The position numbers and the translations under genes were made by a program. Shown here in pieces: positions 6,982 through 13,838 of a stretch of 23,994 nucleotides of DNA. The number at the start of each line of letters is the position of its first letter. Position 1 is the stretch's first letter. This stretch comes from a virus: the IMG/VR virus record IMGVR_UViG_3300046467_001703, positions 1-23,994 of that record; one strand, given 5' to 3'. Under the pieces are notes generated by a model. The model searched no databases, was not told the DNA's origin, and was given only the letters and a program-made list of their open reading frames with translations.

Positions 6982-7272
6982 ATGAGTTCTAAAAAACTCT
7001 TAGACTGGTCCCAGAATCGGAAAGAAACCTTCCACTGGGATCAGCATGATAAAACTTTCACGATTGAAGCTAAGGAAGACTGCGAGCCATTGATTAAAAT
7101 GGCAAAGAATATGTCTGAGCTCCAACCATCAAAAGAGTGGAGGCATTCTGCGGTAATACCGCAGTTTGTCCTCGACCAAAGTATGAGGGAGAGATGGGAA
7201 CCAAAGGATTGGAAAAAGTGGGCAAACGACTCCCACAACAAGATGTTTCGGACCTGGCCTGGAGTACTCTAA
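6982..7272 (+). CDS. Small hypothetical protein downstream of the capsid gene
   Basis: This 96-residue, hydrophilic protein is rich in Trp and Lys (FHWDQHDKTFTIEAKEDCEP, then RHSAVIPQFVLDQSMRERW and FRTWPG). It starts 8 nt after the capsid stop and its C-terminal coding region overlaps the next gene. No signal peptide or membrane segment is seen. The short distance to the capsid gene suggests co-expression; a role in head maturation is possible but unsupported by any recognised motif. The start is the first ATG after the capsid stop, without a strong ribosome binding site. Confidence 0.7.
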   Translation: MSSKKLLDWSQNRKETFHWDQHDKTFTIEAKEDCEPLIKMAKNMSELQPSKEWRHSAVIPQFVLDQSMRERWEPKDWKKWANDSHNKMFRTWPGVL

Positions 7273-7871
7273 AAGTTGCAGTCGTAGTTCCATCATGTTC
7301 AGGATTATGGCCAGCAAAGTTTGGAGAGTGTTTATCAAATATGGTTGCCTATTTCCAGGGTAGTCATTTTGAAGGAGATCACGAAATAAAAGTCTTTTCC
7401 TTTTGTGGAAAAGTAATGCCCGAGATTCGGCATCATCTAATTGGTGAAGCAATAGCCTGGGAAGCAACCCATGTTTTGATGTTGCAGCCGGAGCTCACGT
7501 TTCCGGTGAATTCGCTACACCAGTTACTTGCTCGAGGGCGAGCGATTATTGGAGTTAATTATTTAACGAATATAATCAAGAATGATTATGCTGCATACCG
7601 GAAAAATGGGACGGTACATCCGGATCCAAAAGGTCCAGAAACCGAGGATGTTGATGGAGTTGTTCCAGGAATGGTTTTATTTAACATTCCCGTTTTCGAC
7701 GTCCTGGAGATTCCGTTTTTCATACATAAGCAGATTGGTGATACTCCAGGGTTTACGGAGGATCACATTGGTTTTTGGAAGCAAGTGAAAAAGCATAAGA
7801 TTCCATGCGTCATTGATCACAAATTGTCGCTGGAAATTAAATCGTTGCATCATGGAGAATTGTGGCATTAG
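7194..7871 (+). CDS. Glycosyltransferase-like (GT-A fold) protein with degenerate metal site
   Basis: The core starts at LKVAVVVPSCSG (residues 26-37 from this start), continues through AIAWEATHVLMLQPELTFP (about 86-104) and AIIGVNYLT, and ends with TEDHIGFWKQVKKHKIPCVI (188-207) plus DHKLSLEI. This is the layout of phage GT-A-type glycosyltransferases, whose central motif usually reads LFLDxDMxFP. Here the acidic metal-binding residues are replaced (QPELTFP), so catalysis is doubtful and a structural or binding role is possible. The reading frame is open from a GTG at 7137, but that overlaps the upstream gene heavily; ATG 7194, with GAGGGAGAG just upstream, is preferred. GTG 7218 is another option. 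It overlaps the adaptor gene by 10 nt. Confidence 0.6.
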   Translation: MGTKGLEKVGKRLPQQDVSDLAWSTLKVAVVVPSCSGLWPAKFGECLSNMVAYFQGSHFEGDHEIKVFSFCGKVMPEIRHHLIGEAIAWEATHVLMLQPELTFPVNSLHQLLARGRAIIGVNYLTNIIKNDYAAYRKNGTVHPDPKGPETEDVDGVVPGMVLFNIPVFDVLEIPFFIHKQIGDTPGFTEDHIGFWKQVKKHKIPCVIDHKLSLEIKSLHHGELWH

Positions 7872-8473
7872 CAAATTATACTGATCTAAAGGCAAGCGTT
7901 GCAGATTTCTTGAACCGCTCTGATTTGACAAGTGTGATTCCAGACTTCGTGACAATGGCAGAAGCAGATTTTAACAGGACTCTAAGGGTCCGGGAAATGT
8001 CTGTACGAACCCAAGCTCCTATTGATTCTCAATATGTAAAGTTGCCAGATGATTTCCTGGGGATGAGGAACATTGATCTGCTAACGGATCCAGTGACTCC
8101 CATGACCTTCAAGAATCTCCAGAACCTGGATATTCATAGAGCAGGAGACGCAACGGGCAAGCCAATTTATTATTCAATTATGCAGAATAATATCGAGTTT
8201 GCACCCGCCCCGGATGGTGATTACACAATTGAGATTGTGTACTATCAGAAAGTCCCAGCACTTGCAGACAACTCAACTTCGTGGCTTTTGGACGCTCATC
8301 CAGATGCGTATCTTTATGGAACTTTACAGCACTCAGCACCCTATTTACAATCTGATGAGAGGATAGGAGTCTGGGCCGGGAAGTATCAGCAGATCATTGA
8401 GCAGATTATAACCTCGGACGAGAAGGCCAAATTCAGTGGTTCGACTCCGAGCATTTCATTCACACCCTTCTAA
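7862..8473 (+). CDS. Head-tail adaptor protein (SU10-adaptor-like)
   Basis: The 203-residue protein has the helical N-terminus MALANYTDLKASVADFLNRS and the segment FVTMAEADFNRTLRVREMSV, then KLPDDFLGMRNIDLL, NNIEFAPAPDGDYTIEIVYY and a helical C-terminus. This pattern fits the small adaptor proteins that form a ring below the portal in SU10-like podoviruses. It begins with GTG at 7862, inside the end of the preceding gene (GTGGCATTAG overlap), which suggests translational coupling. Its position after the capsid gene agrees with a connector function. The assignment rests on recalled family patterns and context. Confidence 0.78.
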   Translation: MALANYTDLKASVADFLNRSDLTSVIPDFVTMAEADFNRTLRVREMSVRTQAPIDSQYVKLPDDFLGMRNIDLLTDPVTPMTFKNLQNLDIHRAGDATGKPIYYSIMQNNIEFAPAPDGDYTIEIVYYQKVPALADNSTSWLLDAHPDAYLYGTLQHSAPYLQSDERIGVWAGKYQQIIEQIITSDEKAKFSGSTPSISFTPF

Positions 8474-8482
8474 TAAACGATT

Positions 8483-8896
8483 ATGGCAGGACTAACGAAT
8501 TACCTTGAAGACAAAATAGTAAACCACGTTTTTGGTTCAACAACATACACAAAACCTACAAATTGGTATGTGGGTTTATTGACTGCAACTCCATCCGACT
8601 CAGCAGCAGGAACAGAGGTGACAGGTGGGAGTTATGCCCGTATGGTTTGTGCCTTTACGATATCAGGCTCGGGAATAGCTCAAGCAATTAATACGTCAGC
8701 AATCACGTTCCCAACGGCAACGGCAGATTGGGGAGTTGTAGGATGGGTAGGAATCTATGATGCTCTCTCCGGAGGAAATCTGTCTGCATATCAAAATCTG
8801 CAACAGTCAGATTTTTCGACCACTACAACAAAAACGATAAACGATGGCGACATTTTCAAGTTCAACGCATCCACAATTAAGATACAACTTGACTGA
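8483..8896 (+). CDS. Tail-fibre-like beta protein
   Basis: This 137-residue protein starts MAGLTNYLEDKIVNHVFGST and contains YVGLLTATPSD, GTEVTGGSYAR, ITFPTATADWG and GWVGIYDALSGGNL, then a terminal FKFNASTIKIQLD strand. The same order is widespread in small phage proteins annotated as tail-fibre or appendage proteins, in which the N-terminal helix precedes a beta-sandwich. It opens a run of beta-rich genes between the adaptor and lysis genes. Its exact position in the virion is unknown. No Shine-Dalgarno is evident, so expression may depend on reinitiation from the adaptor gene 9 nt upstream. Confidence 0.7.
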   Translation: MAGLTNYLEDKIVNHVFGSTTYTKPTNWYVGLLTATPSDSAAGTEVTGGSYARMVCAFTISGSGIAQAINTSAITFPTATADWGVVGWVGIYDALSGGNLSAYQNLQQSDFSTTTTKTINDGDIFKFNASTIKIQLD

Positions 8897-8898
8897 TT

Positions 8899-9252
8899 AT
8901 GCTTGGGTTTGGTTCAGCAAAATTTAACCAGGGGACCTTCGGCAAGGGAGTCATGGTCGGTCATGGTTCTCCAGTTTCAACCTCCACAGTAAATACGTTT
9001 GGAATTGCACAATGGGAGTCTGCACATTCTTTAGTATATTCTTCATCAACTGCATTAATGTTCGGAGGATTAATTCAAGGAGCAAATGGTTATATGCAAG
9101 GAACAGGAACAATGTACTCCCATCCGGTTTTTACATGGGCTGGGTTTGGCGATATAGAAACAGCACAATCGACTTTTGTAAGTTTTGGATATATTGCATG
9201 GGACGGACAATCGGTTTCCGACACAACATGGACAACACAAGAGGTAGATTAA
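8899..9252 (+). CDS. Hypothetical beta-rich tail-associated protein
   Basis: This 117-residue protein is rich in Gly, Ser, Thr and aromatic residues (MLGFGSAKFNQGTFGKGVMV, later GYIAWDGQSVSDTTWTTQEV). No family is recognised. It begins 2 nt after the preceding stop and its 3' end (GAGGTAGATTAA) provides the ribosome binding site for the tail-collar gene. Composition and context suggest a small fibre or fibre-attachment component; this is inference. Confidence 0.6.
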   Translation: MLGFGSAKFNQGTFGKGVMVGHGSPVSTSTVNTFGIAQWESAHSLVYSSSTALMFGGLIQGANGYMQGTGTMYSHPVFTWAGFGDIETAQSTFVSFGYIAWDGQSVSDTTWTTQEVD

Positions 9253-10152
9253 ATGGCAAACACAACTAATTTCAGTATTGAAAAAGCCAGCGTAGGTGGC
9301 GCACGGAATTCCTGGGGAGGAATTTCAAATTTGGGCATCGACAAAATTGATGAATTATTGGCACTCGCAATGCCACTTGGGACGATTCAGATGTACCCAT
9401 TGTCAACGGCCCCAACTCAGACCACCAACGGAGGAACATGGCTGATTTGTGATGGAGGTTCTCTAGCACAAGTAGGTGACTATGCGGCACTTTATGCTAT
9501 TATCGGCACGACTTACGGAACAGGTAGTTCTGTTTCAGGCACATTTTCCCTTCCAGACCTGAGAGCCAGAGTACCAGTTGGCTATAATGTCGCAGCTATC
9601 AGTGCTGGGACTGTTGGTGTAAGGTCTATACGAGTAATGGCATCAACTACAGACGGTACAGAAGCCCACATTTTAGCAGGTACTCAAATCCCAAAACATT
9701 TACATCCAATAACTGATCCGGGCCACATTCATCCAATCGATCCTGCAACTACTCATTCTCATGTTGGAGATCAAACTGATGGGAAAACTGGTTCTGCTTC
9801 AGCAGTTATAAATGACCCTTCACATACACACGATTTAGGTAAAGGTGGCACATACTCATCAAGTGGAACTGACGGTGAAGCACAATCCTACAGTTACAAT
9901 TCTACAGAGTTTATGTATCACTATGCTGGAGCAGAACGAGCTACCGGAGGAAAAGTATCTGGAGTAACAGACACAGGTCATGCTCACTCTTTAACTACTG
10001 ATGCAAAAGTAACCGGAATTACAACCACCGAGACTAATCCAATTCGTATTACGACAACTGGTCTTCAAACAGACGGAGATGCATCTCACAACAATATGCA
10101 ACCCTATATCACGGTCCAGTATATAATCCTGGCCAAACATCCTACATTCTAG
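9253..10152 (+). CDS. Tail collar domain fibre protein with HxH motifs
   Basis: The 299-residue protein contains a phage tail collar domain at about 41-112: PLGTIQMYPL, GGTWLICDGGSL, DYAALYAIIGTTYG, then FSLPDLRARVPVGYN. Downstream are five HxH motifs: HLH 149-151, HIH 158-160, HSH 168-170, HTH 191-193 and HAH 243-245. It ends with NNMQPYITVQYIILA, a common terminus of this family. In T4 gp37, HxH motifs coordinate iron ions along a trimeric fibre tip, so a similar metal-stabilised trimer is plausible here. It is probably a receptor-binding or fibre component. The start follows GAGGT in the overlapping end of the previous gene. Confidence 0.88.
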   Translation: MANTTNFSIEKASVGGARNSWGGISNLGIDKIDELLALAMPLGTIQMYPLSTAPTQTTNGGTWLICDGGSLAQVGDYAALYAIIGTTYGTGSSVSGTFSLPDLRARVPVGYNVAAISAGTVGVRSIRVMASTTDGTEAHILAGTQIPKHLHPITDPGHIHPIDPATTHSHVGDQTDGKTGSASAVINDPSHTHDLGKGGTYSSSGTDGEAQSYSYNSTEFMYHYAGAERATGGKVSGVTDTGHAHSLTTDAKVTGITTTETNPIRITTTGLQTDGDASHNNMQPYITVQYIILAKHPTF

Positions 10153-10159
10153 CTGAACC

Positions 10160-10813
10160 ATGAGTACAATAACTTACACAGTCACAGTAGCAGATGCTAA
10201 GTTTCTGATTGATGATGCAGTTGCACCAAAACTGACTTTTCGTGATGGAGACACATACGTTTTCGATCAAGCAGATTCATCGAATTCTGGTCACATACTC
10301 CAATTTTCGATCACATCGAATAACTCAGGATCGGCTGAATACACAACTGGAGTAACCAAGACAGGCACACCGGGCAGTGCTGGTGCTAAAACGACTCTCA
10401 TAACAAGTACAAGCACCGTTGATACGATTTACTATTATTCTAGTGGTGGAGGAACATACGGAGAGGAATTTAGCAACTCCGGTTTCAACACTAATTCTAA
10501 TAACATTCTGAAACCCATAGTTGGTGCAGAAGCAACTGCCGAGAAATGGGGGCCGATGATTAATCACTCCATCGATCAGTTATCGGAACTGCCATTTTCG
10601 CAAACAGCAAGTAGGGATTTGTCAGGCACAATAACAGATAGTTATTTTCTCTCATTAGCCTATGTCCTCACAGGAGATGTAACCCTGTCAGGAACTAATG
10701 TGTTAGGGAAGATAGCAGATGGTACGACTAATGTCAGTATTACCAATGATGGAACAACCAGAACTTTATCTGGTTCAGGGACGCTATTACTTAATAGCGT
10801 AATGTTTAACTAA
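10160..10813 (+). CDS. Fibre protein with cupredoxin-like domain
   Basis: The 217-residue protein begins with a domain (about 3-105) matching a cupredoxin-like module common in marine phage structural proteins: YTVTVADAKFLIDD, LTFRDGDTYVFDQADSSNSG, then HILQFS, GVTKTGTPGSAGA and TIYYYSS. In typical members the last strand reads YYYCxxHxxMGG and supplies copper ligands; here it reads YYYSSGGGTYG, so Cys, His and Met are missing. The domain probably acts as a structural fibre module. The C-terminal part (about 115-217) is beta-rich (LSGTITDSYFLS, LTGDVTLSG). A perfect inverted repeat lies in the last codons. Confidence 0.72.
   Translation: MSTITYTVTVADAKFLIDDAVAPKLTFRDGDTYVFDQADSSNSGHILQFSITSNNSGSAEYTTGVTKTGTPGSAGAKTTLITSTSTVDTIYYYSSGGGTYGEEFSNSGFNTNSNNILKPIVGAEATAEKWGPMINHSIDQLSELPFSQTASRDLSGTITDSYFLSLAYVLTGDVTLSGTNVLGKIADGTTNVSITNDGTTRTLSGSGTLLLNSVMFN
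10781..10800 (+). repeat. Perfect 9-bp inverted repeat at a fibre-gene end
   Basis: ACGCTATTA (10781-10789) and TAATAGCGT (10792-10800) are perfect complements separated by CT. The repeat lies inside the last codons of the cupredoxin-like fibre gene, 10 nt before its stop. The following AATGTTTAAC has only a short T-run. It may be a weak terminator, an RNA 3'-end stabiliser or a scar of domain exchange between fibre genes. Confidence 0.5.
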
Positions 10814-10832
10814 TTCAATATAAGGATATAAT

Positions 10833-11375
10833 ATGGCAGATTTAATAATTAAACCTTCAGCAGTTGCAGATTCATTTAAGATGAATGATGCAAACTCGTC
10901 TGCGAATACTATCCTGACGGTTGAAGGACAGACAGATAGTAGTGTTACTACTGCTGGTAGAATCATCTACGGCAAAGGTGTCAACGAGACTCTAGGAACC
11001 GCTTCACAAGCAAGTGCGGTAGTAACTATAGACTTAGCAACAGGTACATTCTTTGAGTTGACTTTAACTGGCAATGTAACAACATGGAAAATACTTCACC
11101 TTCCTGCGGCTAATACTATTGCGGCTTGGATTGTAAAGATAATTCAGAATGGTTCATCTACTGTTGCATATACAGGCGATACAGGCCCAGAGACATCTAC
11201 CTATGATAACTCAGGAACATGGACAATTTGTACACCAGTATTCCATTGGGCAGGAAGTAGTGAACCTACAATGACTACAGGTGCAAGTAAAGTTGATATA
11301 ATGAGTTTCTGGACTAAAGGTGGAGATGATCCAACTATATACACTACAACAGTTGGACAAGACTTCTTAACTTAA
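10833..11375 (+). CDS. Tail-fibre-like beta protein
   Basis: This 180-residue protein has segments typical of marine phage fibre modules: VVTIDLATGTFFELTLTGNV, then WKILHLPAANTIAAWIVKII, FHWAGSSEPTMTTGASKVDI and MSFWTKGG. The pattern TIDLATGxFFExxLTGNxT is frequent in distal fibre segments. It has a good ribosome binding site (AAGGATATAAT-ATG). No enzymatic motif is present. It probably forms part of the tail fibre with its neighbours. Confidence 0.7.
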   Translation: MADLIIKPSAVADSFKMNDANSSANTILTVEGQTDSSVTTAGRIIYGKGVNETLGTASQASAVVTIDLATGTFFELTLTGNVTTWKILHLPAANTIAAWIVKIIQNGSSTVAYTGDTGPETSTYDNSGTWTICTPVFHWAGSSEPTMTTGASKVDIMSFWTKGGDDPTIYTTTVGQDFLT

Positions 11376-11388
11376 TAAGGTATAAATC

Positions 11389-12276
11389 ATGTTAGCAACA
11401 CAATCATTTTTAAAAGATAATTTTATACCGGCATTCAATATGGAATATTTAGTTATTGCTGGAGGAGCAGGAGTAGGTTCTGGTTATGCTGGTGGAGGTG
11501 CAGGAGGTTATCGTACTAATTTTGGTACTGAAATGTCTGGAGGAGGAAATTCAGGAGGTGAAGCAGATTTTGAAGTTATTTCAGGTGTTGCCTTATCAAT
11601 AATAGTTGGTGCTGGTTCTGCTGGTGCTGATGGAACTAAAACTGATGGAAGTCCTTCTACTTTCTCAACAATATCCTGTGTAGGTGGTGGTGCTAGTGGG
11701 CATACCATAGGTAATTCTGTGACTGCTAAAGGTAATGATGGTGGTAGTGGTGGTGGAACGTATGGTACTCCTACTGGTGTTACAACTGGTGGTGCTGGTA
11801 CAGCTAATCAAGGCTTTGCTGGAGGTTTTGGTGCTGATGGCTGGGTTACATTCACCGCTGGAGGAGGAGGTGGAGGTGCTGCGGCAATTGGTACTACAGG
11901 AACAGGAACAAATCCCGGAGATGGTGGAGCAGGATTAGATTCATTAATTACAGGATCATCAGTTGGAAGAGGTGGAGGTGGTTGTGCTTTTGTGTCAAAT
12001 TACTTGAATATTTCTGGGACAGGTTCACATGGTGCTGCTGCTACAAACGGAGGAAATGGTGCTGCTAATACTGGTGCTGGTGGTGGCCCACAAGCGACCA
12101 CTGCGGTATATGGGAATGGTGGTTCTGGAGTAGTTATCCTGAGAATACCTGACACAAGAACAGCTACATTTACAGGTGGTGTTACTGGTACTACAGCAGA
12201 CACTTCTGTATCTGGCTACAAGATTTACACAATAACTGCAACTTCAGATACATCACAAACTGTAACATTTAGTTAA
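11389..12276 (+). CDS. Glycine-rich tail-fibre tip / adhesin-like protein
   Basis: The 295-residue protein starts with a short helix, then MEYLVIAGGAGVGSGYAGGG and repeated Gly-rich segments to about residue 245. The EYLVIAGG opening followed by GGGAGGY is common in phage distal fibre proteins. Gly-rich tips of this type can fold as polyglycine II sandwiches that bind receptors, as in adhesin gp38 of S16-like phages; applying this here is inference. The final 50 residues form a non-repetitive beta domain (GVVILRIPDT, TATFTGGVTG, YKIYTITATSD). Gly is encoded mostly by GGT and GGA, creating a low-complexity DNA tract that could recombine. AAGG lies upstream of the start. Confidence 0.75.
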   Translation: MLATQSFLKDNFIPAFNMEYLVIAGGAGVGSGYAGGGAGGYRTNFGTEMSGGGNSGGEADFEVISGVALSIIVGAGSAGADGTKTDGSPSTFSTISCVGGGASGHTIGNSVTAKGNDGGSGGGTYGTPTGVTTGGAGTANQGFAGGFGADGWVTFTAGGGGGGAAAIGTTGTGTNPGDGGAGLDSLITGSSVGRGGGGCAFVSNYLNISGTGSHGAAATNGGNGAANTGAGGGPQATTAVYGNGGSGVVILRIPDTRTATFTGGVTGTTADTSVSGYKIYTITATSDTSQTVTFS

Positions 12277-12286
12277 AGAAATATTC

Positions 12287-12676
12287 ATGGCACATTTTGC
12301 AAAAATTGATGACTCAGGAACAGTAGTGTTCGTTACTGCTGGACGAGATGAGGATGATGGTAAGGAATTGGAAATTTCTGAGCGAACAGGTGATACCTAT
12401 CGTCAGACTAGCTACAACACAAAAGGTGGTATCCATTATAAATCAGATTGTATAACTCATTCTAAGGATCAGAGTAAGGCTTTACGCAAGAATTATGCAG
12501 GAATAGGATATACTTATGATGAAAGTAGAAATGCTTTTATTCCTCCTAAACCTTATCCATCATGGGCACTAAATGAAGATACTTGTTTATGGGATGCACC
12601 TACTGCAAGACCAGATGATGGTAAAATATATACATGGAATGAAGACACAACATCTTGGGATGAGGTAACAGAATAA
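12287..12676 (+). CDS. Conserved phage protein of fibre cassette ('GIGYTYDE' family)
   Basis: The 129-residue protein opens MAHFAKIDDSGTVVFV and contains RQTSYNTKGG, LRKNYAGIGYTYDESRNAFI, PPKPYPSWALNEDTCLWDAP and IYTWNEDTTSWDEV. These segments are familiar from proteins found next to fibre genes in many cyanophages and other marine phages. Their role is not established to my knowledge; a fibre assembly factor or small virion protein is plausible. It closes the fibre cassette before the lysis genes. Confidence 0.7.
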   Translation: MAHFAKIDDSGTVVFVTAGRDEDDGKELEISERTGDTYRQTSYNTKGGIHYKSDCITHSKDQSKALRKNYAGIGYTYDESRNAFIPPKPYPSWALNEDTCLWDAPTARPDDGKIYTWNEDTTSWDEVTE

Positions 12677-12713
12677 CGGACATAAGTGTCCGATTGAAGT
12701 CGAATATTTCGAC
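12677..12713 (+). terminator. Tandem hairpins between fibre and lysis cassettes
   Basis: Two perfect stem-loops follow the stop of the fibre cassette: CGGACA-TAAG-TGTCCG (12677-12692) and GTCGAA-TAT-TTCGAC (12699-12713). They occupy the 89-bp gap before the lysis genes, one of the few true spacers here. No T-run follows either stem, so Rho-independent termination is uncertain. A processing or stability element separating the two modules is an alternative. Confidence 0.45.
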
Positions 12714-12765
12714 CACAAACTACCATGAAAATTAGAACCTCAACTCCGAATTTACAAGGATCAAA

Positions 12766-13047
12766 ATGGCATCAGTAAATGGAACCATGTCTGCCGTGGC
12801 AGAGCACTCATTAGTGAAGGTTGCTACCCCCTTCGTCGTCGCAGCAATTTTGGGATTCTGCTCTTTCCTTTTTACGAGTGTGATGAGCCTGGAGCAGCAG
12901 GTTAAATTATTGAATGAAGGAACAGTTCACAACCTGGAGGAAAAGGTGGACGGACTAAGCGATAGAATAGATGCCATGAATGAGATACTAACGGATCTTC
13001 GAGTCAGCCTTGGAGGTCGTGATCGTAGGGATCGGCAAGACCGTTAA
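12766..13047 (+). CDS. Membrane-anchored coiled-coil protein, candidate i-spanin or holin-like
   Basis: This 93-residue protein has one hydrophobic segment at about 18-40 (VKVATPFVVAAILGFCSFLF), followed by a heptad-like region at about 41-83 (SLEQQVKLLNEG, NLEEKVDGLSDRIDAMNEIL) and a charged tail RDRRDRQDR. An N-terminal transmembrane anchor with a periplasmic coiled coil is the layout of inner-membrane spanins. The next gene encodes a small lipoprotein overlapping its 3' end, as in Rz/Rz1 pairs. A single-span holin is the alternative. The start has a ribosome binding site (AAGGATCAAA-ATG). Confidence 0.65.
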   Translation: MASVNGTMSAVAEHSLVKVATPFVVAAILGFCSFLFTSVMSLEQQVKLLNEGTVHNLEEKVDGLSDRIDAMNEILTDLRVSLGGRDRRDRQDR

Positions 13048-13192
13048 GTTAATTATGCTTGGACTTTTACTTACAGGATGTACAACATCGATTACAGAAC
13101 TAGGATACCGGGTTTGCTGTAGACCCAGCACTTTCCCACCAATCTGGGAATGTGTAGAATCAATTGCACCATTTCAATCAAAGGAGTGTTGA
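13019..13192 (+). CDS. Small lipoprotein, candidate o-spanin
   Basis: The N-terminus from GTG 13019 gives MIVGIGKTVKLIMLGLLLTG followed by Cys21, a compact lipoprotein signal with lipobox LTGC. The mature peptide would be about 37 residues (CTTSITELGYRVCCRPSTFP and onward) with additional cysteines. It overlaps the upstream membrane coiled-coil gene in another frame, the classic arrangement of o-spanin and i-spanin genes whose products link inner and outer membranes during lysis. A TTG at 13010 adds three residues and is also possible; GGAGGT lies just upstream of the GTG, although spacing is tight. The function is inferred from topology and overlap. Confidence 0.65.
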   Translation: MIVGIGKTVKLIMLGLLLTGCTTSITELGYRVCCRPSTFPPIWECVESIAPFQSKEC

Positions 13193-13396
13193 ATGCCATT
13201 TATCGGATTATTAGCGCCAGTGATATCGTCAACAGTATCGACATTATGCGTGAGTATGATCAGCAAAAAATTGATGCTCCACGTTGTCAAGATCCTTTTG
13301 AAAAAGCTCGTTGACTCTACGGATACAGAAATAGACAACTCGATTTATGACCAGTATGTTTTACTGCTCGATAAGTCGATTGAGAAGTCTGTTTAA
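13193..13396 (+). CDS. Small hydrophobic protein in the lysis cassette
   Basis: This 67-residue protein starts immediately after the lipoprotein stop (TGA-ATG). Residues 1-25 (MPFIGLLAPVISSTVSTLCV onward) are hydrophobic. The middle is basic and amphipathic (KKLMLHVVKILLKKLVDSTD) and the C-terminus acidic. A holin or holin-associated role is possible from context, but the hydrophobic segment is only moderately strong and no family is recognised. Confidence 0.55.
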   Translation: MPFIGLLAPVISSTVSTLCVSMISKKLMLHVVKILLKKLVDSTDTEIDNSIYDQYVLLLDKSIEKSV

Positions 13397-13463
13397 ATAG
13401 CACCAAACTGGTCCTATTTTAGTTCGTCGCACATTTTTAAAAATTTTAGCCGGATGGATAACT

Positions 13464-13838
13464 ATGTTGGCCTGTAAAAATTTTACAGAAAAAGAACTCG
13501 CCTGTAAGGGTACAAATTGCTGCGGCGGAGAAAATAAATGCCAGGATGAGCTCGTTGAAAAGCTCCAACAATTAAGGGACGAAGTTGGTTTCCCAATTTC
13601 AATCTCCAGCGGGTATCGATGCGAATTGCATAATCGCGTGTCAGGGGGCCACCCAACCTCGAGCCATATGGAGGGCCTTGCAATTGACGCACTTTGTTCT
13701 GGCCAGAGGGCCTTAGATTTAGTGGCTGCGGCCATTCCGATATTCGAGGGTGTCGGCATTTCACAGAAGAGTAAATCGCACAATAAGCGTTTTGTACATT
13801 TGGATATTAAACCCGGGAAAAGAATGTGGTCATATTAA
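13464..13838 (+). CDS. Peptidase M15 endolysin
   Basis: The 124-residue protein is a zinc-dependent D-Ala-D-Ala-type peptidase that cleaves peptidoglycan cross-links at lysis. Visible motifs: FTEKELACKG near the N-terminus, ISSGYRCELHN (47-57), SSHMEGLAID (66-75), with H68 and D75 as expected zinc ligands, and RFVHLDI (109-115), with H112 as the third ligand. The length suits a single-domain Peptidase_M15_3-like enzyme. No signal peptide is present, so export to the periplasm should depend on a holin. Four cysteines occur in residues 14-26. It sits with the spanin-like genes. The lipoprotein gene downstream overlaps it by 13 nt. Confidence 0.9.
   Translation: MLACKNFTEKELACKGTNCCGGENKCQDELVEKLQQLRDEVGFPISISSGYRCELHNRVSGGHPTSSHMEGLAIDALCSGQRALDLVAAAIPIFEGVGISQKSKSHNKRFVHLDIKPGKRMWSY

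Noticed and set aside
11735-11938. 67-codon ORF in the glycine-rich fibre gene
   Set aside because: It is the shifted frame of the GGT/GGA repeats, yielding low-complexity Val/Leu sequence.
12725-12778. 17-codon ORF (MKIRTSTPNLQGSKWHQ) before the spanin-like gene
   Set aside because: Too short, no ribosome binding site, and it overlaps the ribosome binding site of the real gene; possible leader peptide but unsupported.
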